Assembly: GCA_027627225.1 (NCBI GenBank)
Contig: JAPFQT010000038.1
Location: forward strand, 124,001 to 188,000
Length of the DNA stretch: 64,000 nt
Direction of reading: 5' to 3'
From: Congeria kusceri
Lineage: Eukaryota; Mollusca; Bivalvia; Myida; Dreissenidae
Under the pieces are notes generated by a model, which worked only from the letters and a program-made list of their open reading frames with translations, had not been told where the DNA came from and ran no database searches. The position numbers and the translations under genes are program-made. Below, piece by piece: positions 12,450 to 24,110 of the stretch (positions are counted from its first letter, which is position 1; the number at the start of each line of letters is the position of its first letter).

Positions 12450-12716
12450 ACCTCTAGCGATTAAGGGACATCCAGTTTTGACTTATGAGACACCTTGACT
12501 GATGAACACCTTTACTCCCAATTCCTATCCATATGACGGGCGCTTGGCAGAAAGGCAATCGGTACCCTTCGATTTAAGTGGCTGCTGGGTAGACAACCAG
12601 CCTTATCAGAACAAGCCCTGTGCGAGACTCGAACTTTCAACCTCCCGCAGTAGACTCGAAACTTCGATCTCCCATTCTGTATGCGCACACCCTAATCACT
12701 ATGCCACAGAGACGGC
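12450..12716 (-). mobile_element. tRNA-derived SINE (family 2), minus strand
   Basis: On the minus strand it starts GTCTCTGTGGCATAGTGATT, with an A-box-like TGGCATAGTGATTAGG and a perfect B-box consensus GTTCGAGTC; a second related TTTCGAGTC lies nearby. A ~200-bp non-tRNA body follows. It is distinct from families 1 and 3 in the window. Confidence 0.5.
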
Positions 12717-12779
12717 TATATTGACGCGACTTGCTCCTCTGCTATTATACCATTTATGCATGTTGATGTGATAGAGTTA

Positions 12780-13471
12780 TTTATTGTTGTTCAAATGCGA
12801 CGATATTTCGTGTGTGTTATTTAGACAAACAGTATATTGATTAATCACGAGACTAATAAAACAGTTTAATGAATACTGGTATTTTATTGTATTTGTGTTT
12901 AACGCGTATTTTTCGGACACACCTCTTGAGCTTTGCAGTTGTATATCTAAATGTAGATTCATTAATATTTAGGAAGTGTTGTATTACTTAAATCGTACAC
13001 ATAGTTATAACACTTGCCCTTATTTTTATGTCGGAAAAAAGAGTGTGCTCCGAATTTTAATGTCAGCATTTTATGGTGAAGAAAATGTTCGTGAAAGAGT
13101 GTGCAAGAACAAGTATTGCACTACTACAGTTAAGTATTCGTACATTAAAACGATCTGTTTATCAGCTGCATAGAGGCTGTTGTCAATACATATATGCAAT
13201 AATGACCAAGCATAGAGAATTGTAGTTTATACAGTATTTTTTTTTATCTAGGGTTTGATTTTCTTGAGCTTTTAATGAATCAGATTCCGCAAACAAGAAG
13301 CCATATTTATACATTGACCAAATGTATGTCACGGAATAGTTGAAACTGAAACAAACAATACCTTGAATATAATAGATATATATTGTTTCCATTTGATCAA
13401 TTATTTTTCTAATTAATAAAATTTCGGCAACTTTATTGTATTGTCCGATGCATTTCCTCTAGACCGTTGTA
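12780..13471. other. AT-rich intergenic sequence
   Basis: Only short frames without recognisable features; nothing supported. Confidence 0.35.
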
Positions 13472-13475
13472 TTTT

Positions 13476-14705
13476 TAGCTCGACTATTTGTAGAAAAGGT
13501 GAGCTTTCCTACTACCGCGCTTTGGCGTCCGCGTCTGATCTTGGTTAAAGTTTATATTCAAAAGTTTTGTAACGTCAAGACTTAATAAGTTTTTTATTTG
13601 AAACTTGGAATATACCTTTTGTCATCAACTCCAGTGTCAGTTGCAACATTCCCATTACTAAGTTTTTTATTTTGACAGTGTTATGCCCCTTTTTCACATA
13701 GATTTTCTGGTTAAAGTTTATATTCAAACGTTTTGTAACTTTAAAACTAGATATTACTATTAAAAGTTATTCCTTTCAAACTTGGAATATACCTTGGTCA
13801 TTAACTCTTACATCAGTTGCAATATTCCCTAATAACTCTTTTTTTTGTATTTTGACATAGTTATGCCCCATTTTCACGTAGATTTTCTGGTTAAAGTTTA
13901 TATTTAAAAGTCGTATAACTTTAAAACTACATTAGTTATTCACTTGAAACTGGGAATGTACATTTGTCTTGAACTCTAACATCAAGTGCAACATTCCCCC
14001 ATATGCCTCTTTTTCACATATATTTTCGGGTTAAAGTTGTTGTTTTTTTTCAAATGTCTTGTAAATTCAAAATTTAATCGGTTATTCATTGAAACTTGTA
14101 ATATACCAGCATCAGCAACATTCCCCATAACTCTGTTTTGTATTTTGCCATAGTCCCTTTTGCACATAGATTTTTTTACTTAAGTTTCTATTCAAAAGTC
14201 TTATAACTTCGAAAACTTAATATGTTATTCAATTAAGACTTGGCATATACCTTTTTCATCATGACATCATTAGTTGCCAAAATCCACATAACCCTGTTTT
14301 GTATTTTGACAGAGTTATTCCTATTTTCACATAGATGTTCAGTTTAATGTTTTTCTTCAGTAGTCTTATAATTTCTAAACTACATAAGGTATTCACTTGA
14401 ACCTTGGAATACATCTTACTCCAGCATCAGTTGCAACAATCCCTATAACTCTGTGTTGTATTTGGACAGAGGTTTGCCTACTTTTTACATAGATTTTTGG
14501 GTTGGCGTTTTTGTTTTAAAGTCTCAGTATAATTTCTAAAGTACATAAGGTATTCACTTAAAACTAGAAATAAATTGAAGAAATAATTGCCATTCTTCAG
14601 CTTTGTATTTAAACAAATGTATACTTCTCCCGCCTTCCAAAATATGTACCAACTGAAATACTTCGAATAGTTGAGCGTGCTGTGCTCTGACAGCTCTTGT
14701 TTTTA
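13476..14705. mobile_element. Tandem-core element, TAGCTCGACTATTCGAAG type, copy 2
   Basis: Begins TAGCTCGACTATTTGTAG and ends CTTCGAATAGTTGAGCG plus CAGCTCTTGTTT. The core has about six ~160-bp units (TTCTGGTTAAAGTTTATATT, TTTTGACAGAGTTAT). More diverged than copies 1 and 3, so probably an older insertion. Confidence 0.8.
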
Positions 14706-15133
14706 TTGGAACTTCATATAAGTAATGCCTGTACTAACTAACTCATAATTGAACAGTAAAACAAATTCCATTAGTGAATATAATAATTTATAATAAAAAT
14801 CAAACAATTCAAATATTATAATACGGCTCTATTGTGTTCGCGATCAAAATATCCTCATAAACATTCAGCGGACACGAAATGCACTACCTAATAAGCACGG
14901 GAGACAACTGGACGTTACTTCTTGGCGATTTCCCAGCAGCAGTTGCTTCCCTTAGTTTGACTCTGATTATTCGCATGCTCTAACTTACCAATTTTGTTTT
15001 ACATTTCAGCTCACCTAGTATATAGTCGTTTTGTTTTGGCAGCGAATAATGTAATACAAGTTCATTGGGTTAAATAATATTTTACCAAACATTCGAGGAA
15101 CTATTGGAAGAAAATGTGAGCTTTGTAGTACCA
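14706..15133. other. Intergenic sequence with repeat fragment
   Basis: Around 14885-14960 (GGAGACAACTGGACGTTACT and following) there is similarity to 5935-5990 (GGAGACAACTCGACGTTACT), indicating another dispersed repeat. No gene is seen. Confidence 0.4.
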
Positions 15134-15392
15134 GATTTTTCACAAATCCAATTTTTCACACATGTGTAAAATGGGATCTCATTTTCCACAGGTGTGAAAT
15201 AAGGATCTCATTCTTCACACAGTGCAATCTCATTTTTCACATTTTCTGTGAAATGTGTGATCGAGTCCAGTTTTTGATACGCACTCAAATCATATTCTTC
15301 ACACATGAGAAAAAAGTGTTCACATTTAAAAAAAAGTGAATTTGTTACTTCATAATCCTATTTTTCACACTGTATGAGCCCGAAAAACAAAC

Positions 15393-15615
15393 GGGGTGAT
15401 TTACGGTACGGTACGGTATGCATGGTATGGTACGATATGGTACGGCACGGTATCGGACAGTTAAGTATGGTACAGTTTGGTATGGCATGGTTTGTAATGC
15501 TATGGTATGGAAACGGTACGGTACGGTACGGCACGATACGGTACGATACGATACGATACGATACGATACGGTACGGCACGATACGATACGGGAGGTACGG
15601 TACGCTACGCTACTG
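15393..15615. repeat. Pentanucleotide (GGTAC/GATAC) repeat
   Basis: Tandem 5-bp words GTACG, GATAC and GTATG over ~220 bp, with the purest (GATAC)n near 15540-15590. Open frames here come from the period. Confidence 0.85.
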
Positions 15616-15934
15616 CACTGTCCAAACGTACGTTCTAACATGTGCGGAGGTTCTAATAAGATCATTATATTACCGTCCATGTATACGTATATTCTAGTTC
15701 GGGCGGACATATGCATGGTTATTTTGGTTTCAATAATCCAAAATATGTCGTTTGTTTGTACTTACGTTCGGATGCGTGCATTGGTTAATATCCCAATAAA
15801 AAAGTGTATATTCGTATGGACGTAGGCGAGTGAATATGCATTTCTATTTCCTAATTAGACCATACAAACGTTTTGACTAACGATTAAGCGCATGCATACA
15901 TAAGTAGCTCCTAAATAGGTCTTACTTTTTCATA

Positions 15935-16135
15935 GTGATGACCATACTGATGATGACGTTAAGTATAATGATAATAGTGGTGATGACGAAAATAATTATG
16001 ATGATGATGATGACGATGATGATGATGACGATGGTAACGATAGTGACGATGGTGACGATGATGATGGTGATGATGATGATGATGATGATAATGATTATGA
16101 TGACGACGACGATGATGATGATGATGATGATTACT
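15935..16135. repeat. (GAT)n/(GAC)n microsatellite
   Basis: Imperfect trinucleotide run dominated by GATGAT and GACGAT; the methionine-rich frame is an artefact. Confidence 0.85.
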
Positions 16136-16325
16136 GCATAATTATGCTCCAGATAATTATTTCATCGATTGTCGCGATACAATTTCCCACAAAATATGTG
16201 AAAAATGTGATCCGTACGCATACCCCCTTTTAGGCCAATCACATTCTTCACACTTATAAATGTGAGAAATGAGATCCTGTTCTTCACATGCGTGTGAAAA
16301 ATATGATTTGTGAAAAATATGATTC

Positions 16326-16545
16326 TACAGAGCTTTCCTACTCACCCCAGCTTCCTCGACCGAACTTCGGCTAATGTTTTGGTTCAAAAGTCTTCTAATT
16401 TTAAAGCGTCATAATTACTAATTTGAATCTTTGAATATACCTTTTTCTCCAACGACTGCATCAGGTGCAACATTCTCCATAACTCTGTATTTTGACAGGG
16501 TTATGACCCTTTTTACACTTAGTTTTGAAGTTATTACGTATTCTA
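16326..16545. mobile_element. Fragment of TAGCTCGACTATTCGAAG-type tandem-core element
   Basis: Contains GAGCTTTCCTACTCACC, GGTTCAAAAGTC, GCATCAGGTGCAACATTC and TTTTGACAGGGTTATGACCC, matching one core unit of the elements at 8752, 13476 and 35875. The ends are missing. Confidence 0.55.
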
Positions 16546-16559
16546 ACATGATACTCGCT

Positions 16560-17010
16560 ATTCTTGCTACTGACAATGAACAAAATTAACTAATTAAAAT
16601 ACCCAATAAACAACGCAAAAAGTAGTCCCGATTCTAAGCGGAGCATAGTAAAATGTAGTTCTCATTAAAATTGCAAAAATATTTGTCAAATCATGTTAAA
16701 ATCGAAATAATGTTCGCATTATCGTTGTTTATCGGCCAATAAACAACTCTTTGCCGTTCTGATGCGTGGCTATTAAACCGCCCTCGCGGTTTAATTCCTA
16801 CGGATTAGAACTCCAAATCGAAAATGATTTCTTAGATATACAATACGCAATTAACTAGTCGAAGCATTTGAGTTCCAAAATGGACACGAACAGCATGCTG
16901 TAGTTAGTGGTTGTTATCCTATATAATTCGATCTGCATGACTTTTAATTAAGAAATACTTGTCAATAAACAACAATAATGCGAACATTCGTTCGATTCAT
17001 TGTTCTATAA
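16560..17010. mobile_element. Foldback-type element, copy 2
   Basis: Carries TCGTTGTTTATCGGCCAATA near 16726 followed by GTTCTGATGCGT, and then the arm TTTAATTCCTACGGATTAGAACTCC in inverse orientation, so the region folds on itself. Same family as 2470-2960. Confidence 0.55.
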
Positions 17011-17460
17011 GGACGTTGATAATAAAACACAGTGATGTTTCAAACCACATACCAGAATTTAGTTTTATATTGCACAATGGGTCTTTAAATTATTTGTCGT
17101 GTGGTTGAATGAAAACTCAATAAATCTCCGTTTATCATTCAGTGTAAACATTGTTTAATTAAACATAATATCTTCGTCTGAATTGATACAAAGAGTTTCG
17201 ATAGATTTACAGTGAATATTTTATGTATGAAAAAGAACAGTCATCGCTCCAGTGGTGCTGTAAGCTGGAGGTCTTACAGAGCTGCCTGTCTATAGCTGCA
17301 GAACGCTCTTCTCTTCACAGTTTCCGCGTTCTGGACACGTGCAACTGTCGTCTGCGTAGTTTGTCGTCTGTTTCGTGTATTATGTCCATCTCCATATAAG
17401 AAACAGCCGTGTCGGGGTTGAAATACCGATTAAATCGAGCTGATTTTTGAACCGAAAGTC

Positions 17461-17695
17461 TTCCAGGGCTGGTATTTATAAAACATTTTAGTCGACAATT
17501 AAGAAACATATAAAAATACTGAATTTAGTTTTGACAATGAAATGCATTGTTTGACATGAAGTTGTAATGTAATACAAAGCACAATAATTTTAGAGTTTGT
17601 CTAGAATAGTGTTTCAAACACCCATTTTACTTTTGCGTTATGCTCAATTTAAGTTCAAAGTAGTTTAAGAATCCTTATAAATATGGGCCCTGGAA
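17461..17695. mobile_element. Small TIR element (TTCCAGGGC family)
   Basis: 235 bp with ends TTCCAGGGCTGGTATTTATA and (inverse) TTATAAATATGGGCCCTGGAA. The inner sequence is AT-rich and non-coding. Related half-copies are present near 7628 and 7785. Confidence 0.6.
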
Positions 17696-17759
17696 GGACT
17701 GCTTATATTGAAGGTTTAGTAAGAGGGGTTCGTTCATAGGGCGATCGTTTCCACTCGTA

Positions 17760-17835
17760 TACGAAGTGCTCAAGGGTGACGAGGCCGAATGGTGAGCTTT
17801 TGTGGTCACGAACAGTCCGTCGTTCGGCGTCATCA
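17760..17835. mobile_element. Fragment of AGCTCACCTGAG-type element
   Basis: GAATGGTGAGCTTTTGTGGTCA followed by a CCGTCGT word matches the left part of the element at 3421 (AATGGTGAGCTTATGTGGTCA). The other end is missing. Confidence 0.4.
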
Positions 17836-18030
17836 ATCGTATAGTATGGTTTGTTTGCATACTCAGCAATACTTGCTTTTGGCAAGAGACAATCATGCTA
17901 TAAGTACATATACACAGTGAGATGAAGATGGACTGGATAAGAAAATAATACATAGAATGCTAAGAATATCAGTATATGACATAACAATATAACACAAACG
18001 AATCCAAGTAATGTAAAGCGTTTGAAACAA

Positions 18031-18384
18031 CTAGCCAGCAACAGAAAGGTCGATGATATCTTTTCTTATTAACATTGCAAAATAAATGAATGTGGATGCT
18101 TTACGAATACGTTTGACAAACTTTGAAGACAGTTAGTTTCCAAAATAATTCAAGGGATTAAATGACAGTTGTATGTTGTATTTAGACCTCAGATCTCTAT
18201 ATTTTGGACAAATACACAGGAAATGAAATTCAGATTTGATCATTCCAGTATTACACACTTTACACATAAGATCATCGATGTTAATATTATTAACTCTTCC
18301 TTTTTCAATTTCTAAATGATGTGAACACAATCGAAATCTACTCAATGCTATTCTATGCTTTTCATTGTCGATTCAATGCAAATA
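18031..18384 (-). pseudogene. LINE ORF2 C-terminal remnant (zinc-knuckle region)
   Basis: On the minus strand a frame reads KHRIALSRFRLCSHHLEIEKG and then has CKVCNTGM...EFHFLCICPKY, i.e. the C-x2-C...H-x4-C knuckle that follows the reverse transcriptase in many LINE ORF2 proteins. After NYFGN an in-frame TAA interrupts it. The same frame then continues with a hydrophobic tail (TFIYFAMLIRK) to a second stop at 18031-18033, as in intact relatives. There is no reverse transcriptase core upstream, so it is a dead, 5'-truncated piece. It belongs to the same broad LINE type as the fragment at 50938-51190, which represents the segment just upstream of this one. Confidence 0.7.
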
Positions 18385-18830
18385 AGTTTCAAAACAAAAA
18401 ACCTTTTTTTTAATTTGGTGTAATAGTTTGAATGTGAACATCACGGACTGTGTGTTTCAACATATATGTATAATTGACATGATTTTGTCACACCACAGGT
18501 TACTGAAAACAAGCAAATCAAGTCTAGTTATAACAGCATATGGTCAACAAAATTTACGATCAATATTGATGCAAGCTTCATCAGTGGTTAAGTTAATAAA
18601 TAGACAACATGAATGGATTCGTGTTATTGTCAAAAGATTGCATTGCACAGTGTAGAAAACAGCCACAACTTAAAAGATTTATCTGTACAAATTTTTTCGG
18701 ACAAAAAGCGAAATTTGAAAACAATCTCTCAATACTTCATTCTTTGAGTGCATTTGACTGAGTGACGCCGATGTGATTCTAAATTTATGTTTCTCACTGG
18801 TATTCACATAGCCACATAAACATATTTTTG

Positions 18831-19558
18831 TGTCGCCTGATTCGGCGACATATAGGTGTTACTTTTGTCGGCGGCGGCGTCGGCGGTGTCGGCGGCGGCG
18901 TTGTCCCCTTCGCTTGTCCGGAACATAACTCTTAGACTATTAAAGCTATCAACGTATAAAACTTCATTGATAGATAGATCTCATTGAAGAGAAGTGCAGT
19001 GCACAAGAACCGTTACTCTGCACCGTATACTTTTGGAGTTATAGCCCTTTGATTATTTTCATACTTAATTTTTGTCCGGAACATAATTCTAAGACTATGA
19101 AAGCTATCAACTTGAAACTTCATAGGTAGATAGATCTCATATAGGAGAAGTGCAGTGCACAAGAATCGTTACTCTGCATCACATATTTTTTGAGTTATTG
19201 CCCTTTGTTTATTTTCCTACTTGATTTTTGTCCGGAGCATAACTCTAAGACTATGAAAGCTATCAACTTGAAACTTCATAAGTAGATAGATCTCATTGAG
19301 GAAAAGTGCAGTGCAAAAGAACCGTTACTCTGCACCTTATACTTTTGGAGTTATTGCCCTTTGTAAATTTTCATATTTATTTTTGTGTCGCATTTTTGGT
19401 TTTAATTATTATTTTCTTTGCAATTAGCCAGAGTGCAGTGCTTTTGAAGATTTCAATAAATCTGTTAAAAAAAGAGCATTAACCTTAAGTGCTTCTTCAT
19501 TTGGATTCACGTAAGCTATCCGGCGTCAGGCGACACATCCGACTCGCGGAGTTCTAGT
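18831..19558. mobile_element. Tandem-core element, TGTCGCCTGA type
   Basis: Starts TGTCGCCTGATTCGGCGACA (itself a hairpin) and ends with CGGCGTCAGGCGACACA, the inverse of the start. After a GGC-rich stretch (18865-18902) come three ~165-bp units with TGTCCGGAACATAACTC, AAAGCTATCAACTTGAAACT and GTGCAGTGCACAAGAAYCGT. Third family in this window with the same layout of inverted ends plus tandem core. Confidence 0.7.
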
Positions 19559-19649
19559 ATCTATGAACATTCTCTGCACTGTTGACATTAAAGTATTTTT
19601 TCTTTTCTTTTGTCTTATGCTTTATATAATGTTTGTATCGAGGTGAAAT

Positions 19650-19665
19650 ATAGTCTGTCTGTCCG

Positions 19666-19706
<41 letters not shown>

Positions 19707-19960
19707 TCGCAGCTTTACGCAAAACATTATGAACGGATTTGCATGATTTGCATGATTTTTTTTTCTGAAAAAGTCGATAATTTGCAAATCAACAAATGAT
19801 TAGATTGTGTTCGTGATCCGGATCACCGACTGGATCCAGGATTTTTGTTTGGAAAGATTCTTTATTATTGATAGATTTTTACATGATGGTGTATACTGGA
19901 TTAGTAACATACCACGTGGGTGATCGAGCTGCCATAGCGGAGGTCTTCGTTCACAAAGTG
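19650..19960. mobile_element. (CCTG)n microsatellite with attached dispersed repeat
   Basis: A CTGC/CCTG run at 19654-19705 is followed by TTTACGCAAAACATTATGAA and TGATCCGGATCACC. The same order (GTCTGTCTATA, TTTACGCAGAAAAGTCATGA, TGATCCGGATCA) recurs at 39135-39330, so the microsatellite is the edge of a mobile unit. Confidence 0.55.
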
Positions 19961-20262
19961 CTACCAAGTAACGTGAATGATTTATTAAAAGACAAAATGT
20001 ATACAATTGAAGTAATTAATTTTCAGCAGTTTCAAAACATTCACTATTTAGACTGATGACGATCAAATATAACAAAAATATTGCTTAATATATACAACTT
20101 ACGTCGTTATAATCTTCTGATAACTAATTAGGCGGTTTAATTTGATACAATATACAAGAACATGTTAAATAATAGTTCACAATTATCATTGTTCTGTTTG
20201 ATACGGATAAAAAAACTGTTGATATTTGGTTGTGTTGGTTGTGTCCGGACACATTGGACTTA

Positions 20263-20356
20263 GTATATTGACCCAGTCTGCGTCCGGATTTTGAAATTGA
20301 CCCAGTCTGCGTCCGGATTTTGAAATTGACCCAGACTGCGTCCGGATTTTGAAAAT
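20263..20356. repeat. 29-bp tandem repeat, three copies
   Basis: Three near-identical units of TTGACCCAGTCTGCGTCCGG plus ATTTTGAAA. One base differs in the third copy. Confidence 0.9.
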
Positions 20357-20584
20357 AAATATCATAGCTTCGCCCGTCCAAATGCGTGTTTTTGAATATG
20401 TATAAATGATTGAGAATCATTAAGACATAAAAAATAGAACAAAATCAGAACAAATGTAGAACCATACAAGCTGAAGTTTATAGCGCGCTCGCTTTAGATG
20501 ATACGACGTCTCAAATGTTCTGCTTGCATGGCGGTACATTGACTGGCCTTTCATCCCTGCCTCTGTCTGGACACATGCAACTGT

Positions 20585-20760
20585 CGCAATGGTGTCTGCC
20601 TTGGTTCAGGGTTTGATACCCACTGAGTGAGCGTTATCAAGATCTTTCCAAAGACACCAAGTACTGGTTCTTCCCAGGAAACGGACTCGAGAGTGTCTCT
20701 ATAAGCCCAGGGCTTTCGATGCATTCGAAATAAAATAAATAGGTTTAAACTTAAACTATC
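20585..20760 (+). mobile_element. tRNA-derived SINE (family 1), 5'-decayed
   Basis: Shares the family body: AGTACTGGTTCTTCCCAGGA, AACGGACTCGAGAGTGTCTC, and the 3' end GGTTTAAACTTAAAC. The tRNA head is eroded (CAGGGTTTGATACCC in place of the B box). Confidence 0.65.
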
Positions 20761-21714
20761 GTCTGCAGAAATCAAATGCTCGACGACTGCTCTGTGCCAC
20801 TGTGCCAAATTTTGATTGGACATGCCGTGTGGATCGAGTCGAGCTGTCGCGTAAACCGGAAGTTTACAGATCGGAAGCAATTGACTTGTTAGGACCGTCC
20901 TGACCTATATAATCACTGGTACAGGTGCACCACTTTTTTTTGAAAATGGAGGAGAATAAGATTCTTGTGATTTACGCACATTACGAACAACGTATTGTTT
21001 CTCATTCACGTCCCTGAACAAACTCATTGTCATGTTTATTACACCGTAAAAATCTTCAAAGGCGCGACCTGGTCCCTTATTTAGAAAGATTCGTAAGTCG
21101 TTCGTAACTGAGTTGAAAATAAGTCAAAACACCACCGCCAACAACAACAACATCATCGACAACGGTTTGTAAGCATACAATTGTTTTAATCATATGCAAA
21201 AACATAAGTGCTATACATTTATGAGAAAAATATTAAATTAGGTAATGAAAGAAGTTAACAAAAAATACATATATCCTAACATATGCACGACGAATACTTA
21301 ATATTAGTGGAGTCTAATTGCAACTATTTGTCAAAATCTTCAAACTATGCATTTCTTTGTCAGACTAAACTCCTATTAGATAATTTCGGAATTGTAAGAC
21401 TGTTTTCTAATGTTCGAACATTTATAAATTCCAGCATGTAACTTGGAGGGCACATGACCTTAGGGCTTGACTCGTATTTTTCGTTTCCCCTCCCACTTCC
21501 GACCCAAAAGAAATGGACACGACTTAAAGTATTGTTGACTTCTTTCATGTGAATGGACCAGTGTAAAACTTAACCTGCAAACGCTCGTCGAGTATGTGTT
21601 GTGTATGTGGATTCTAAAAAATAAACGTGACAAGATACTGACGTTTCATAATGGCGTTTGCTTGTAATTTGTAACAAAATGATCATTTTTCCTAATAATT
21701 GCTTTGTTTCTGAT

Positions 21715-21890
21715 ATGTATTAGATCTTTATCCACGACGACACATACTGTACGATTCGTATTCATGGTGATCGGCTTATGTACGATCTTTTTTCACGATA
21801 ATAAACTTTGTGTAAGATCTTTGTTTGTGATTAATGCATACTGTACGATCTTTCGTCATGACAGTTTACGAAAAAAATCGTCACGTTCGC
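21715..21890. repeat. Degenerate GTACGATCTTT repeat
   Basis: GTACGATYYTT-type words recur at ~40-60 bp spacing here and again at 24735-24897, interleaved with GTGATTA words. Probably decayed copies of one satellite, related in style to the GATC-rich repeat at the left edge. Confidence 0.4.
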
Positions 21891-22424
21891 ATACTATTTG
21901 ATATTTGTGAATAATGATTTCTTCGTGTGTTAGGTCAACCTTAAAAATTGTTTGTTTACCGTTGCCTACCTAAGGTTGCTGTTAACGGATAGGTAGGTAG
22001 TCATTGTTTTTTTTTTAAGTTTATGAATGATCCATTTAGCGTCAAAATATAGCGTATAACAAAGACATTGCTTTTGATAATATAATCAAGAGTCTGTTGA
22101 TAAAACGAGAGTTTGCTAGTAATCATCACTGATTAGACAATTAATGCTGTGTTTTCAAACGTTTGATAAAACATGATTAGAATTGCATTTTGATATGGCC
22201 TATTATAAGCAAGGGTCCAGCGTATAGTTTTTTTTTATTAATCCAATGGATAACGACCGAAATGAAAGAAGAAAGAGTTTTTATTTAACCCAAAGAAAAA
22301 ATAGAATATCAGGAATTAAAAAACTGGTTTTATTAAACAAAGAAAGACATTTTCGTCGTGTAGGTAGGCAATGGCAAACAAAGCTAATTTTAATGTTGGC
22401 CTTGGTGGTGTATCATTGGATTGT

Positions 22425-23010
22425 GTTGCGTTGCGCTGTTGTGTCGCTTGTTTGTGTTACGTCACCTGGTTGTGTTACGTCGGTGTGTCTCCGTCGCCTG
22501 GTTGTGTGACATCGTTGTGTCGCCTGGTTGTGTTACGCCGTTGTGTCGTCTGTTTGTATTACGTCGTTGTGTCTCCTGTTTGTATTACGTCGTTGTGTCG
22601 CCTGTTTGTACTACTTCGTGGTGTCGCCTCTTTGTATTACGCAGTTGTGTCGCCTGTTTGTATTACGTCGTTGTGTCGTCTGGTTGTGTTTGACTTTGTT
22701 CCTTTACGCTGTTGTGTCGCCTGATTGGGTTACGCTGCTGCGTCGCCTGGTTGTGTTACGCTGTTGTGTCGCCTAGATGTGTCACGTCGTTGTGTTGCCT
22801 GGTTGTGTCACATCGTTGTGAGGTCTGGTTGTGTTACGTCGTTGTGTCGCCTGGTTGTGTTACTTCTTGTCGTGACACTTAGTTGTGTTCCATCGTTGTG
22901 TCGCGCAGTTGTGTTCCGTCGTAAAATTAATAAGTTGTGTTCCAACGTTGTGTCGCTTGGTTGTGTTACGTTGTTTTGTCGCATGTTTTATGTTGCGTCG
23001 TTGTTTCGCC
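22425..23010. repeat. 26-bp satellite, array 2
   Basis: About 22 copies of GTTACGTCGTTGTGTCGCCT plus GGTTGT, the variant that also dominates the right end of array 1 at 11.9-12.37 kb. The several overlapping frames are artefacts. Confidence 0.9.
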
Positions 23011-23504
23011 TGGTTGTGATATTTGCGCAAGTTACTTTTGGTTGTTTAACATGTTTTCGTTGCTTGATTAATTGTTTTATTGTATCACGTGCAAATTGTT
23101 GTGTTGCTTGACTCAGTAACTCATGAAAGTGTTGTGAAATGTGTTGCGTGTGGATATTGGATTTAGATTTATTTGGCCATAGATGAACAAAAACATACGG
23201 TTTGTGTTTTTATGACCCCACAAAGTAGTAGGCGTTAAGCATTGCACGTGTCCGTCCGTCCGTACGTAGGCCTACGTCTGTACGTCAGTAAGTCCATACG
23301 TTCCGAAATTTTGTGGACTCAACTCCTCTTTAACTGCTTGGCGGAGTTCGCTTGAACAGCTGAAGAACCTTCATGTTTAGGTGATTGTTAAGGAAGGAAG
23401 TCTGACGGTGACCTATTTTTAGCCGAATTATGGCCCTTTGTCATTTTCTTCGCTATAGAATATATATGAACATAAATTTGTGGAGGCGACAATCAGTGTT
23501 AGAG

Positions 23505-23635
23505 ACACGCCCTTTGTCCGTGTTCATACATGTGTCGTGGCGGAATCCGTGTCTGTGTCCATACATGTGTCGTGGGGGCATCAGTGTCTGTGTCAATACA
23601 TGTGTCGTGGGAGCATCCGTGTCTGTGACACAATT
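23505..23635. repeat. 35-bp tandem repeat, about three copies
   Basis: Units of CATACATGTGTCGTGGGGGC plus ATCCGTGTCTGTGTC, three times with a few substitutions. Confidence 0.85.
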
Positions 23636-23934
23636 CTCATTAAATTTAATCTTGTATAAAGTAACAGTGTCACACTACATGTTCATTTGTTTTTACTTAA
23701 AATTGAAATACATAATTATTTGTCTGTCTGCGATAACCAAACATTGACAGTATTCATGTTTTTTATTTGCTTTTATTTATGCTTATATGACTTACAAGAC
23801 ATTTTGTTTTCTAAAAATGTTCCCATAATTATTGTCCATGTGTTATACTCATCTTTTCCCTTCCATGTTTCTGTCCTGTGCTTCAGAAAACACGCTTGTT
23901 CGGCGGTGGTCTATATGGTGTATAACTGTATATC

Positions 23935-24110
23935 CTGCCCCGTTCTGAGCACGAAGAAACTCTTTTGCACGAATTGTCGTCCGCACGTCTGCTTCGTGTC
24001 ACATTTCCCATTTTGAGATGCGGCTTAGTTCGAGTTGATTTATGAACCAGAAGCATATAAACCGGGTGTGAGTAATTCCGTATAGACTGGTACACGTGCA
24101 CCAAGCTTCT
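23935..24110. repeat. Dispersed repeat sharing TTGTCGTCTGC-type core
   Basis: Contains CCCGTTCTGAGCACG, AATTGTCGTCCGCACGTCTG, CGAGTTGATTTATGAACC and CTGGTACACGTGCACCA. The same order of motifs is seen at 17317-17460, and parts near 1083 and 20820-20930. Non-coding. Confidence 0.45.

Larger units (their letters stand above)
15134..16316. mobile_element. 1.2-kb element with TTTTTCACA inverted ends and two internal microsatellites
   Basis: The left end (15134-15375) has repeated ATTTTTCACA and GGATCTCATT words. The right end (16190-16316) has the inverse: GTGAAAAATGTGATCC, AATGAGATCCTGTTCTTCAC, TGTGAAAAATATGATT. The arms are at least ~100 bp and imperfect. Inside lie a TACGG-type repeat and a GAT-type repeat. 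No transposase frame is present. Confidence 0.6.

Noticed and set aside
15374..15825. Tyr/Arg-rich frames on both strands
   Set aside because: Produced by the pentanucleotide repeat.
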